64,000 nucleotides of DNA, from the NCBI GenBank assembly GCA_030647905.1, contig JAUSJA010000017.1, positions 62,001-126,000 of the forward strand, in the 5' to 3' direction. Made by a program: the position numbers and the translations under genes. This DNA is from Gemmatimonadaceae bacterium. Its GTDB lineage: Bacteria; Gemmatimonadota; Gemmatimonadetes; Gemmatimonadales; Gemmatimonadaceae. Under the pieces are notes generated by a model. The model did not search any database and was not told the DNA's origin. It saw only the letters and a list, made by a program, of their open reading frames with translations. Of this stretch, positions 50,051 to 58,843 are shown piece after piece (positions within the stretch are counted from its first letter, which is position 1; the number at the start of each line of letters is the position of its first letter).

Positions 50051-50784
50051 GCACTGCCGAAGTAATTGACTATGAGGAGCACTGGTCGAGCTCCGTCGAG
50101 ACGTACGAGAGCCATCCGACCAGCCGCCATCGTCGTCGCTTCGTCATGAGCTGCCTGAGCGGGATCCACCCGCGGCCGGGAATGTTTGTGTTCGACTACG
50201 GAAGCGGAGCGGGGCTTCTCCTCGGGCAGATCCAGTCACGCTTCGGAATGCCGGAAATGGATTTCGGCGGGTGTGACATTTCTCTCGCGGGGATCGAAGC
50301 CGCGCGGAAGCGCCTTCCGGGCGCGACTTTCATCGCCGGTGAGTTTCCGGCGCTCGAGCGGGGAATCGACATCGCGATTACCTCCGAGGTCATCGAGCAT
50401 ACGGCGCAGTACCGCGAGGTCCTCGCGTGGCTGGCGGATCACATGAAATCTGGCGCGGACCTGATAATCACGACGCCGGGCGCCACACTCGACCCGCCGG
50501 ATCATTACTACGGACACATCCAGCACTTCACGTTGGAACATCTTGGAGAGGTTCTGGGAGAGCTCGGCTTCACCATCTGCACTGCGCGCTACTGGGGCTT
50601 TCCTTTTTTCACGCTGCAGAAATGGGTGACGAAGCGAAACTTCGATCGCATTCGCGACCAGTACATGCACGGCGAGCTGAACTTGAAGAAGAAAGCCATT
50701 TTCGCACTTACGTACTACACCTATTTCGTGCACGACCTGTTTCCGAAGGGGCCGCAGATATTCATCCACGCGCGGAAGAAGTGA
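50047..50784 (+). CDS. Class I SAM-dependent methyltransferase
   Basis: A 245-residue protein. Motif I is VFDYGSGAGLLLG near residue 48, DISLAGIEAARKRLPGATF is motif II, and ITSEVIEHTAQYREVLAWLA with LIITTPGATLDPP matches UbiG/Coq3-like methyltransferases. The C-terminal portion has aromatic-rich helices that could contact membrane. It sits between the glycosyltransferase and a polytopic membrane protein, with start/stop overlaps on both sides, so a role in a lipid-linked glycan is plausible inference. Confidence 0.78.
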   Translation: MSTAEVIDYEEHWSSSVETYESHPTSRHRRRFVMSCLSGIHPRPGMFVFDYGSGAGLLLGQIQSRFGMPEMDFGGCDISLAGIEAARKRLPGATFIAGEFPALERGIDIAITSEVIEHTAQYREVLAWLADHMKSGADLIITTPGATLDPPDHYYGHIQHFTLEHLGEVLGELGFTICTARYWGFPFFTLQKWVTKRNFDRIRDQYMHGELNLKKKAIFALTYYTYFVHDLFPKGPQIFIHARKK

Positions 50785-52415
50785 TGCCATCGGGCAAATC
50801 CGTGCTTCAGATCAACCCCGGGCAGGCGCGTCCTTTCGCGCGCGTCGCCGTCGCCACGCTGAAGAACAACTGGGAGGTGCTGCTCATCCTCTCTCTCGCC
50901 GCTGCCGTATTTCGCCCGTGGTCGATGTCCATTCTTCCAACTTTCGACTTCTCGGAATTTCTGCCGCAGGCGGCTGCGCACGATTCCTCCATCGCGCAGT
51001 ACATCGCGATCGTCGCCGAGCTTGGCACTCAGGGGCGGATGTGCCTGCTCCAGTATGTCCACATGGTGATCGCCTGGCAGGCGTTCGGAATGTGGGCGCC
51101 GGGCTGGCACTGGACGTACTTCGCGTTGTTGAGCGCGGTCGTGATCGCAGGGTGGAAGGTGATGCTTCGTGTCGGTGTGAGCCGGCCGGCTGCCACCATT
51201 GCGCTCACCGTATGGGCGATGATGGAACCGACCGCGGGAGCGTGGCTCCGTCCGACGGGAGAGCCCATCGCGCTGCTCCTCGCATTGCTAGCATTCCGCG
51301 TGGGATTAGGCTATGCCGACGCCAGTGACTGGCGACGGCGCGCGGTGATCGTCGTGTCGTGCGCGGTCGGCGCAATGCTCGCGAAAGACGTACTTGCCGC
51401 CATCGTTCCGCTCTGCTGGATCGGCACCCGGTTCCGCGTGCACGATGGGAACTGGGAGTGGACGCCATGGCAGCGGCGAGACACGATCCTCATCCTGGCC
51501 CTCGCTGCCGCAGTGCTTGCTGTAATGGTCCCGATCGCTTATGTGGCACTCAATGCCCCAAAGGGGAACTATGCCGGGCAGTTCGGTGAAAAGCTTTTCG
51601 ACCTTTCAAATGCGGCCGAACGGCTGCAGGTCACCTTCCTCCCGCTCAGGGAACGAGCACCTCCACTTTCGCGGATCCTCAACGATCCGCTCTGGCGGCT
51701 CTGGATACTTGCACCCGGCCTGACATGGATGTGTGCGGTTGCCGCTGGTCTCGTGATCGGCGTGCGCCGCGGTCGCATATGGCCGATTGCGCTTGCGGGA
51801 GTCTGGAGCATCGTCGGAGTGGTCGTCTACGCTCCGTGGCCCGGCAGGGCGGCGTTCTACATGCTTCCGTTCGCGTTCGGCGCGGCGTTCGGAGCGGCGC
51901 ATGCGCTGACTTGGCTTCTCCAGACCCGATCCACCGGCCGCATCTGCTTGGCCGGGCTGGCTTTCGTAATGGCAGTCACCACGTTCGAGGCGCGGGGTAT
52001 CGTGTATGAGCACGAGCTTCGGATCGGCGTCGATCAGCACATCATGACCCGCATCGCCGAGATTGACGGCTCCGATCAGCTCATCGCCGCGGTCCCCAAA
52101 CCAGCACCACCGGAGATGTGGGGTCTTGGGCGCCGCCTGGCTCAGTTCGGTCACCTGTACACCGGAACCCCGAAGGTACCGGGGTTCGATGTCAGTTGTG
52201 CCGAATCACGCCGTCTTCTGGAAAGCAACCCACGGACAATTGCCGTGAGCGAGGATCGCGCGTGTGGCATTCTGACCACTCGCTCCGAGCCGATTTCCAT
52301 GTCGGTTCCGCGGTATCGGTGGCCACTCCTGACGGGATCATTTCATACCACTCGCACCGCCTATGTAACCCGGGGCGCCGCGGTAGGCGGGACCATCGCC
52401 GTCGTTGTCCGGTAG
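50784..52415 (+). CDS. Polytopic membrane protein, possibly a GT-C-type transferase
   Basis: A 543-residue protein with about 9 to 11 hydrophobic helices spread over residues 30-430 and a soluble C-terminal domain. The overall shape and the position after a polyprenyl-phosphate GT2 fit a membrane sugar transferase that uses lipid-linked sugar, but I see no convincing catalytic motif. It is the last gene of the glycosyltransferase-methyltransferase cluster and converges with the pyrimidine operon. Confidence 0.6.
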   Translation: MPSGKSVLQINPGQARPFARVAVATLKNNWEVLLILSLAAAVFRPWSMSILPTFDFSEFLPQAAAHDSSIAQYIAIVAELGTQGRMCLLQYVHMVIAWQAFGMWAPGWHWTYFALLSAVVIAGWKVMLRVGVSRPAATIALTVWAMMEPTAGAWLRPTGEPIALLLALLAFRVGLGYADASDWRRRAVIVVSCAVGAMLAKDVLAAIVPLCWIGTRFRVHDGNWEWTPWQRRDTILILALAAAVLAVMVPIAYVALNAPKGNYAGQFGEKLFDLSNAAERLQVTFLPLRERAPPLSRILNDPLWRLWILAPGLTWMCAVAAGLVIGVRRGRIWPIALAGVWSIVGVVVYAPWPGRAAFYMLPFAFGAAFGAAHALTWLLQTRSTGRICLAGLAFVMAVTTFEARGIVYEHELRIGVDQHIMTRIAEIDGSDQLIAAVPKPAPPEMWGLGRRLAQFGHLYTGTPKVPGFDVSCAESRRLLESNPRTIAVSEDRACGILTTRSEPISMSVPRYRWPLLTGSFHTTRTAYVTRGAAVGGTIAVVVR

Positions 52416-52435
52416 CCCAAAAACCTCCCGGCAGC

Positions 52436-52810
52436 TCAGCCGTGCGGGCGGTTGACACTCCGCTCGGCACTGAATCCTTCAGGGTAGCGCTTCTTCAGCT
52501 TCTCGACGTTCATCCGCGCGATATCACCCAGGCCGACTCCGATCCCGCGCGCGCCCATCGCGCAGTACCATAGAATGTCGCCGATCTCCTTCGCAATCTT
52601 ATCCTTCGTGGCGTCGTCGAGCGGATGGCCGTGAAACATGACCTTCTTCACGTGGTCGGCGATCTCGCCCGACTCGCCTGACAGGCCAAGCGCGGCGGTG
52701 TTGAGCATGGTCGCCTGATTGGCGAGACTCTCCGGCGATGCGGTGCGCAGCGCCAGGGAAGCGTACACATCGAAATCGGAAAAGGACTCCGCCGCGTGAG
52801 CGTCCGTCAC
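52436..52810 (-). CDS. MazG-like nucleotide pyrophosphohydrolase
   Basis: A 124-residue all-alpha protein. The metal-binding motif of the MazG superfamily is seen as LGLSGESGEIADHVKKV near residues 41-57 and KEIGDILWYCA near 74-84. These enzymes hydrolyse NTPs or dNTPs to monophosphates. Its GTG start overlaps the stop of the beta-ureidopropionase gene by four bases, so it is the last gene of the pyrimidine operon. The linkage suggests a nucleotide housekeeping or salvage link, which is inference. Confidence 0.72.
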   Translation of the reverse strand: MTDAHAAESFSDFDVYASLALRTASPESLANQATMLNTAALGLSGESGEIADHVKKVMFHGHPLDDATKDKIAKEIGDILWYCAMGARGIGVGLGDIARMNVEKLKKRYPEGFSAERSVNRPHG

Positions 52811-53676
52811 AGTGCCACCAGCCCGCTGTAAGTCTCCGGTCTCCTGTCGCGATAGAACTGCCACACATTCCTTACCTCGCGCACCTTGTCGAGATCGAGC
52901 TCCGCCGTCACGAGCTCCGTCTTGTCGCGGCTGCCCGTCGCGATGAACTGCCCGCGCGGATCGCAGAAGTAGCTCTGCCCGTAGAACTCGCCGATGTCCC
53001 ACGGCTGCTCGTGCCCGACGCGGTTGATCGCGCCGACAAAGTATGCGTTTGCCACCGCGTGTGCTGGTTGCTCGAGCTTCCACAGGTACTCCGAGAGCCC
53101 GGCCACCGTCGCCGAGGGATTGAAGACGATCTCCGCGCCGTTGAGTCCGAGAGCGCGCGCGCCCTCCGGGAAATGCCTGTCGTAGCAGATGTACACGCCG
53201 ATGTCGGCGTACGCTGTCCTGAATACGGGGTACCCGAGGTTGCCGGGCTTGAAGTAGAACTTCTCCCAGAAGCCCGGCGCGCAATGCGGAATGTGGTTCT
53301 TGCGATACTTGCCGAGGTATGTGCCGTCGGCGTCAATCACCGCGGCGGTGTTGTAATAGATGCCCGGCCCGTCCTGCTCGTATATCGGCACCACAATCAC
53401 CATGTTGTGGTTCTTCGCCAGCTCCTGCATCAGCTTCGTGGTCGGCCCGTCCGGAATCTTCTCCGTGGTGTCGTACCACTTCGTCGTCTGCTCGGCGCAG
53501 AAGTACGGGCCGGTGAAGATCTCCTGCATGCAGATGATCTGCACGCCTTCCTTCGCCGCCTGCTCGATGATCGGAACGTGCTTGGCGATGTTGGCTTCGC
53601 GGATGGTCTCGAGCGGCTCGCTCGTGCTGCACGCATGCGTGGCCTGGATCAGGCCGCACTTCACGACTCTCGGCAT
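52807..53676 (-). CDS. Beta-ureidopropionase/N-carbamoyl amidohydrolase (nitrilase superfamily)
   Basis: A 289-residue enzyme with the nitrilase triad: Glu52 in MQEIFTGPY, Lys126 in KYRKNHIPH and Cys164 in ICYDRHFPEGAR. The best fit in this operon is hydrolysis of N-carbamoyl-beta-alanine (or its methyl homologue) to beta-alanine, CO2 and ammonia, the third step of reductive pyrimidine breakdown. N-carbamoylputrescine amidase is a close relative and the main alternative. The operon context favours the pyrimidine role. Confidence 0.85.
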   Translation of the reverse strand: MPRVVKCGLIQATHACSTSEPLETIREANIAKHVPIIEQAAKEGVQIICMQEIFTGPYFCAEQTTKWYDTTEKIPDGPTTKLMQELAKNHNMVIVVPIYEQDGPGIYYNTAAVIDADGTYLGKYRKNHIPHCAPGFWEKFYFKPGNLGYPVFRTAYADIGVYICYDRHFPEGARALGLNGAEIVFNPSATVAGLSEYLWKLEQPAHAVANAYFVGAINRVGHEQPWDIGEFYGQSYFCDPRGQFIATGSRDKTELVTAELDLDKVREVRNVWQFYRDRRPETYSGLVAL

Positions 53677-53742
53677 TCTATTATTCCTGTTTCAGCTTTC
53701 GGTTCTTGGCTAATTGAGTCATCAAGCTGGCAAAATGGTCGT

Positions 53743-53790
53743 GCGCCCGCCAGCCATTTCTACTCGGCAGCGGAAAGGTCTTGTGAGACC
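53743..53790 (+). repeat. REP-like dispersed repeat, copy B
   Basis: It shares CCGCCAGC, GGCAGCGGA and the flanking GAGACC with copies A (32705-32750) and C (63140-63188). It lies in the 135-base gap between the permease and beta-ureidopropionase genes, inside the pyrimidine operon, where it may stabilise or end part of the message. Short GTGACCGGT-like direct repeats follow. Confidence 0.6.
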
Positions 53791-53811
53791 GGTGTGACCG
53801 GTGAGTGAGGG

Positions 53812-55266
53812 TCAGGAAGCAGTCTTCTTCGTGCCCCGCATCAGAATAAGATAGAACGCGAAGCTCAGCGCAAAGGTGACGAACCACGCGTAAGTGTAGA
53901 GACGGTCGAACAGGTTCGGGTCCGCCACCTGGCCGCCGGGGGTCGTCGCGGCGTGGATGAACCCGGGAACCACCGGGAGCACCGCGATGACGAGCGCCGC
54001 CATGGCGCGCCAGTTCACCCCGCCCGCGTACGTGTAGCGCCCTTCGACCGAGAAAAGATCGCGAAGGTCGAGCTGCTGTCGCCTCACGATCCAGTAGTCG
54101 GCGATGAGAATGCCGCCGAGCGCGCCCATCAGGCTCGAGTATCCGATGAGCCAGGTGAAGATATAGGCGGCGGCGTCGGAGTAGAGCTTCCACGGCATCA
54201 TCAGAATTCCGATGACCGCCGTGATGAGCCCGCCCGTCACGTAGGTGATGCGGCGCGGGCTGAGGTTGGAGAAGTCATTCGCGGGGGATACGACGTTGGC
54301 CGCCATGTTAGTGGTGAGCTGCGCCGCGAGAATTATCAGCGCGCCGAAGATGATCACCGCGGGCGACCCGATCTTCGTGATCAGCTCGACGGGATCCCAG
54401 ATGGCTTTCCCGAAGATGACGATCGTCGCGCTCGTCACCGCGACACCGATGAACGCGAACAGCACCATCGTCCCCGGCAGTCCGAGCGCCTGGCCCATCG
54501 CCTGCGACCGCTGGCTCCTGGCGTAGCGAGTGAAGTCGGGGATGTTGAGCGAGAGCGTCGCCCAGTATCCGACGTTTGCGGTGAGCGCGGCGGGGAAGAG
54601 CGTCCAGAACGGCGTCGAGCCCTGCTGCAGCTTCACCGACTCAGTGAGAATGTTGCCGAGGCCGCCGCCATGCCGCACGGCCCATACGAGCAGCGCCAGG
54701 CCGCCGGCGAGAAGAAGCGGCGCCGACCAGCTCTCCAGCGCCTTGATCCCCTCAGTGCCCTTGAGGATGATGAAGACCTGGACCAGCCAGAAGATTCCGA
54801 ACGCGATCCCAGTGTGCGCTCCGATCTGCGACCACCCGGACCATGCCGCATTGAGGAGCGCGTCGAGCGCCAGTCCGCCGATCCACGTTTGAATGCCGAA
54901 CCAGCCGCAGGCGACGACCGCGCGGAGCATCGCCGCGACGTTCGCTCCCTTCACGCCGAAGCTCGCCCGGCAGAGCACGGGGAACGAGATGCCGTACCTC
55001 GTTCCCGCGTGCGCGTTGAGAATCATCGGGATGAGCACGATCACGTTCCCGAGAAGGATCGTGAACAGAGCCTGATACCACGTCATGCCCTGCTGCATCA
55101 GTCCCGACGCCAGCGTGTAGGTCGTGATGACGACGGCCATCCCGATCCACAGCGCGGCGATGTTGTAGGTGGACCACGTCCGCCGCGACGGCGGAGTCGG
55201 CGCGAGGTCCGGATTCCACAGCGGACTACTGGAGAGTTCAGCGTCGAGCTCTTCGGATGCGTGCAT
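53812..55266 (-). CDS. NCS1-family nucleobase:cation symporter
   Basis: A 484-residue inner-membrane protein with about 12 helices. NCS1 landmarks include YNIAALWIGMAVVI in helix 1, NAHAGTRYGISFPVLCRASFG, and WIGGLALDALLNAAW. The family imports uracil, cytosine, allantoin, hydantoins or thiamine. Position in the pyrimidine-breakdown operon points to uracil or thymine, or dihydropyrimidine, as the substrate. Confidence 0.87.
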   Translation of the reverse strand: MHASEELDAELSSSPLWNPDLAPTPPSRRTWSTYNIAALWIGMAVVITTYTLASGLMQQGMTWYQALFTILLGNVIVLIPMILNAHAGTRYGISFPVLCRASFGVKGANVAAMLRAVVACGWFGIQTWIGGLALDALLNAAWSGWSQIGAHTGIAFGIFWLVQVFIILKGTEGIKALESWSAPLLLAGGLALLVWAVRHGGGLGNILTESVKLQQGSTPFWTLFPAALTANVGYWATLSLNIPDFTRYARSQRSQAMGQALGLPGTMVLFAFIGVAVTSATIVIFGKAIWDPVELITKIGSPAVIIFGALIILAAQLTTNMAANVVSPANDFSNLSPRRITYVTGGLITAVIGILMMPWKLYSDAAAYIFTWLIGYSSLMGALGGILIADYWIVRRQQLDLRDLFSVEGRYTYAGGVNWRAMAALVIAVLPVVPGFIHAATTPGGQVADPNLFDRLYTYAWFVTFALSFAFYLILMRGTKKTAS

Positions 55267-55432
55267 CTGACCTCAGGAGGATGCGTGCACTGCCGGATTG
55301 TGGTGCTGCTGCCTGCCGCCGTCGCGTGCTGTTGACGCTACCTGTGCATTCCGCTGAGCGGATTGAAGAACTGCAGGCCGAGGTCGAAGGTGAAGTAGTT
55401 CGCGCCCTGCTCAGGGGAGCCGGCGGTATTAG

Positions 55433-55978
55433 CTACGCCAGGCACCTTGTACTTAAGTTCTGCCCGACGTAGCGCGCCTGCGGCGTAAGGCGGAAGAAGC
55501 CGAGGAGCGGGATGTCCACTCCGGCGCCGACCTCATATCCCGGATTGCGATCCGTCGTGAGCTCGGTGGACTGGCTGCTGCCGTAGCCGCCCTGGAGCTC
55601 GTTGAACGTTACGCCACCCTTGATCCACGGACGGACCATGGAGAATCCCGGCGGAATCAGCTTCACGCCTGCGGCGAACCCCTGGAGCTTGTACTTGCCG
55701 TCCGTGTTACAGGTGGTGCTCTGGCAGTCGAAGTTGATGTGATCGAATCCGCCGTACACGCCGATCATGCCGAGCTGAAGGCCGGCGTCGAGTCCGTAGC
55801 CGAACCCTGACTTCGCCGCGTCGAGGGCCGCCGAGCTTGCTGCGGTGTTGTCGCTGAACGCTCCCGTCGGGATGCCTGCTCCGCCCCTCAGGCCGAAGTA
55901 AAGCCCTTGCGCGCTGAGCGGAGCTGCGCCGACGACCAGCCCGGACAATACCGCAACAACGCGTTTCGAGATTCTCAT
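55433..55978 (-). CDS. Outer-membrane beta-barrel protein with a frameshifted C-terminus
   Basis: A 181-residue protein with a signal peptide (VVAVLSGLVVGAAPLSAQ) and porin-like strands (GLYFGLRGGAGIPTG, GVYGGFDHINF, GFFRLTPQARYVGQN). The frame ends abruptly at LSTRCLA. One base out of phase the coding continues from about 55455 to a stop at 55338 as KYKVPGVANTAGSPEQGAN and YFTFDLGLQFFNPL, a proper terminal barrel strand. A one-base deletion near 55453-55458 (real or a sequencing error) explains this. It lies inside the pyrimidine operon and may be its outer-membrane pore (inference). Confidence 0.7.
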   Translation of the reverse strand: MRISKRVVAVLSGLVVGAAPLSAQGLYFGLRGGAGIPTGAFSDNTAASSAALDAAKSGFGYGLDAGLQLGMIGVYGGFDHINFDCQSTTCNTDGKYKLQGFAAGVKLIPPGFSMVRPWIKGGVTFNELQGGYGSSQSTELTTDRNPGYEVGAGVDIPLLGFFRLTPQARYVGQNLSTRCLA

Positions 55979-56001
55979 TGAGCTCTCCGGATCGAGTAGA
56001 C

Positions 56002-57393
56002 CTACTGTAGTCCGGCGGTGGTGCGCGGCAGCCATTTGCCGCGTCCTTCCTTTCCAACAACGCGATAATCATCCACAATCACGTCGCCTCGCGATAGCGT
56101 CGTGCGCGAGAAACCCGCGAGATCCCATCCCTGGTACGGCGACCAGTCGGCATTGGTCTCCATCGTCTCGCAGTCCACTTTCATTGTTGTCTTCGGGTGG
56201 ATTATCGCCAGATCGGCATCGGCTCCGACTTCGATGGCGCCCTTCCGCGGATAGAGTCCCATGATCTTCGCCGGATTGGTGCTCAGCTTCTGCACCATCT
56301 CCTCGAGTGAGATCCGGTTCTTCAGCACCCCGTGCGTGTACGTGATCGGCATCAGAGTCTCGAGCCCGGGCATCCCCATCGGGATCTTCGTCCAGTCACC
56401 GTTCCACATCGCCTTCTGCTCGCGCGTGAACGTGCACGTGTCCGTGGAGATGACCGACACCTCACCACTCTTGAGACCTTTCCACAGGCGCTCCGAATCC
56501 TTTGGAGTTTTGAGCTGCGGGCAGCATGCGAAGAGATGGCCGTCCTCTCTGTCGAACATGCTGTCGTCGAGCACCAGGTACTGCGCGCACGTCTCGGCGA
56601 TCACCGGCACTCCGCGTGCCTGCGCAGCCTTGACGATGTCGGTGCCCTGCGCGGTGGACATGTGAACGATGTAGAGCTGCCCGCCGGTCACTTCGCTCCA
56701 TGTCACTACACGCTGAATGGCTTCGGCCTCGATGAAGTTGGGGCGCGTCATGCGATGGAGCCGCGCGCCGTACTGCTTCATCAGCTCGGGCGTGTGGTGC
56801 CGTGCGATCAGCTCGTCGAGCACGCGTGACGACTCGGCGTGCACCAGCAGCATCGTGCCGTACTCCTTCATCTTCTCGAGCGTGCCGAAGAGCGCGCGAT
56901 CGTCGGACTGCCACCCCTCGGACTCGTAGATCATGAACTCCTTGAAGGTGGTGAAGCCGCGGTCCACCATGCCCTTGATCTGGTCCTTGTGCTCGTTGTA
57001 GCGGGTGATGCAGATGTGGAAGGTGTAGTCAATGAGCGCCTTGCCTTCGGCGCGAGCCATCCATTTGTCGGCGGCGTCGTTCAGGGAATCGCCGGCGTAG
57101 GGAATGGCGAAATCAATCAGCGTCGTCACGCCTCCCCGTGCTCCGGCGCGCGTGCCTGTGCGATAGTCGTCGGCCGAGACGGCGCCCATGAAGGGCAGCT
57201 CGAGGTGAACGTGCACGTCGAGCACGCCGGGGATCACGTGATGTCCCTTCGCGTCGACGATCTTCGTTGCGGCACCTGCTTCGAGATCAGGGCCGATCGC
57301 GGCGATCTTCTCGCCGGAGATGCCGATGTCGGTAACACTGGTCCCGCGGGGGGTGACGACGTTGCCGCCCCTTACGATCGTGTCGAATCTCAC
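56002..57393 (-). CDS. hydA: Dihydropyrimidinase (hydantoinase)
   Basis: A 463-residue amidohydrolase. The metal-binding DVHVHLE holds His61 and His63, the carboxylated lysine is Lys151 in FTTFKEFMIYES, and VHMSTAQG follows near residue 240. It opens the dihydrouracil or dihydrothymine ring to the N-carbamoyl beta-amino acid. It lies between the barrel-protein and aminotransferase genes in the same orientation. Other cyclic ureides could also be substrates; context supports pyrimidines. Confidence 0.9.
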   Translation of the reverse strand: MRFDTIVRGGNVVTPRGTSVTDIGISGEKIAAIGPDLEAGAATKIVDAKGHHVIPGVLDVHVHLELPFMGAVSADDYRTGTRAGARGGVTTLIDFAIPYAGDSLNDAADKWMARAEGKALIDYTFHICITRYNEHKDQIKGMVDRGFTTFKEFMIYESEGWQSDDRALFGTLEKMKEYGTMLLVHAESSRVLDELIARHHTPELMKQYGARLHRMTRPNFIEAEAIQRVVTWSEVTGGQLYIVHMSTAQGTDIVKAAQARGVPVIAETCAQYLVLDDSMFDREDGHLFACCPQLKTPKDSERLWKGLKSGEVSVISTDTCTFTREQKAMWNGDWTKIPMGMPGLETLMPITYTHGVLKNRISLEEMVQKLSTNPAKIMGLYPRKGAIEVGADADLAIIHPKTTMKVDCETMETNADWSPYQGWDLAGFSRTTLSRGDVIVDDYRVVGKEGRGKWLPRTTAGLQ

Positions 57394-57448
57394 TTCCGCT
57401 CCATTATTGAATTGCCTCTCGTGCGATCAGGCGGATTCTGCGCCCGCC

Positions 57449-58843
57449 TCAGGCGGCTTCGACCGTTCCCAGCGCGTGGTGAAACACATCGAGCGCGAAA
57501 TCCGCGTCGGCGGCGGTGATGCACATCGGCGGCTTGATGCGGATGACGTTGCCGTCAATTCCACCCTTGCCGATGAGCACTCCCATGACGCGCGCTTCCT
57601 CGAGCACCTGCAGCGTCTCCGCCTTCGCCGGCTCTTTGGTACCGCGATCGCGCACGAGCTCCACGCCAAGCATGAGGCCCATGCCACGGACGTCGCCGAT
57701 GAGCTGATGCTCGTTCATCAGCTTCTTCAGCCCTGCTTTCAACCGCGCGCCCACGACGCGCGAGTTCTCCTGAAGCCCGTCCTCGTCAATCACGTCGAGG
57801 ACCGCCGAGCCAGCCGCCATGCACACCGGGTTGCCGCCGAAGGTATTGAAGTGCACCCGCTGCGTCAGTGCCTGGGCGATCTCCATTCGCGTCGTCACCG
57901 CCGCGAGCGGAACACCATTGCCGATGCCCTTCGCCATCACAACGATGTCGGGCACCACGTCGAAGTTCTGGAATCCCCAGTAGTGGTCGCCTGTCCGCCC
58001 GAAGCCGGTCTGGACCTCGTCAGCGATGCAGAGACCGCCATACTCGCGCACGACGGCGTACGCCTCGCGCAAATAATTCCTCGCCCCGTGCGTCGCCCCG
58101 CCCACTCCCTGGATCGGCTCGGCGATGAACGCCGCCACTTTACCCGGGGTCGAGAAGCGGATGAGATCCCTGATGTCGGCCGCGCTCTTCGACGCGATCT
58201 CCTCGGGCGTGCCGGTGAAGGGACTGCGATACGGATCGGGATTGATGACGTGATGGATCCCGCTGTTGATGTTAACTGGATACTTCCACGTGCTGTGCGA
58301 CGTGAGGGTGTTGCTCGACGGCGACGCGCCATGATACGCGTTGCGCAGCGCGATCACGTCGTTGTTGCCGGTGTACAGCCGCGCGATCTGGACCGCGAGA
58401 TCGTTGGCCTCGCTGCCGCTGTTCACGAAATAAGTGACATCGAGCCCCTTCGGCATCTTCGATGCGAGCTTCTTTGCGAACGCCGGCATTCCGGGATGCA
58501 GATAGATCGTCGTTGCGTGCTGGAGTGTGTCCACCTGCTGGTGAATCGCCGCCGTCACCTTCGGATGGCAGTGTCCACAGGAAACCGTGACGATTCCAGC
58601 AAAGAGATCGAGATATCGCTTGCCGGTCTCGTCGAACAGCCACTGCATGTGGCCCTCGACGATCATCAGCGGATCCTTGTACAGAGTGGTAATCGCCGGG
58701 TTGGCGTACTGCTTCCGCATTGCGATGACTTCATCGCGTGACGGGCCGCTGTACGGACGCGGCATGTGATCGCACGGCGGCATCTGCGGCGCCGTGGCTC
58801 TCGTCGCTGCGCCGGTTTCGGCGCGGGGCATGGTCGCCGTCAT
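57449..58843 (-). CDS. Class III aminotransferase, beta-alanine/alanine-glyoxylate type
   Basis: A 464-residue PLP enzyme related to alanine:glyoxylate aminotransferase 2. NSGSEANDLAVQIARLYTG, LCIADEVQTGFGRTGDHYWG and the PLP-lysine segment IVVMAKGIGNGVPLAAV are seen. In this operon it most likely converts beta-alanine (or 3-aminoisobutyrate) to the semialdehyde that the neighbouring MMSDH oxidises. It starts directly after the preA-like stop with no gap. Confidence 0.87.
   Translation of the reverse strand: MTATMPRAETGAATRATAPQMPPCDHMPRPYSGPSRDEVIAMRKQYANPAITTLYKDPLMIVEGHMQWLFDETGKRYLDLFAGIVTVSCGHCHPKVTAAIHQQVDTLQHATTIYLHPGMPAFAKKLASKMPKGLDVTYFVNSGSEANDLAVQIARLYTGNNDVIALRNAYHGASPSSNTLTSHSTWKYPVNINSGIHHVINPDPYRSPFTGTPEEIASKSAADIRDLIRFSTPGKVAAFIAEPIQGVGGATHGARNYLREAYAVVREYGGLCIADEVQTGFGRTGDHYWGFQNFDVVPDIVVMAKGIGNGVPLAAVTTRMEIAQALTQRVHFNTFGGNPVCMAAGSAVLDVIDEDGLQENSRVVGARLKAGLKKLMNEHQLIGDVRGMGLMLGVELVRDRGTKEPAKAETLQVLEEARVMGVLIGKGGIDGNVIRIKPPMCITAADADFALDVFHHALGTVEAA

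Noticed and set aside
57320-58741. A 473-codon plus-strand frame opposite the class III aminotransferase
   Set aside because: No recognisable fold, and the opposite strand encodes a motif-complete aminotransferase.
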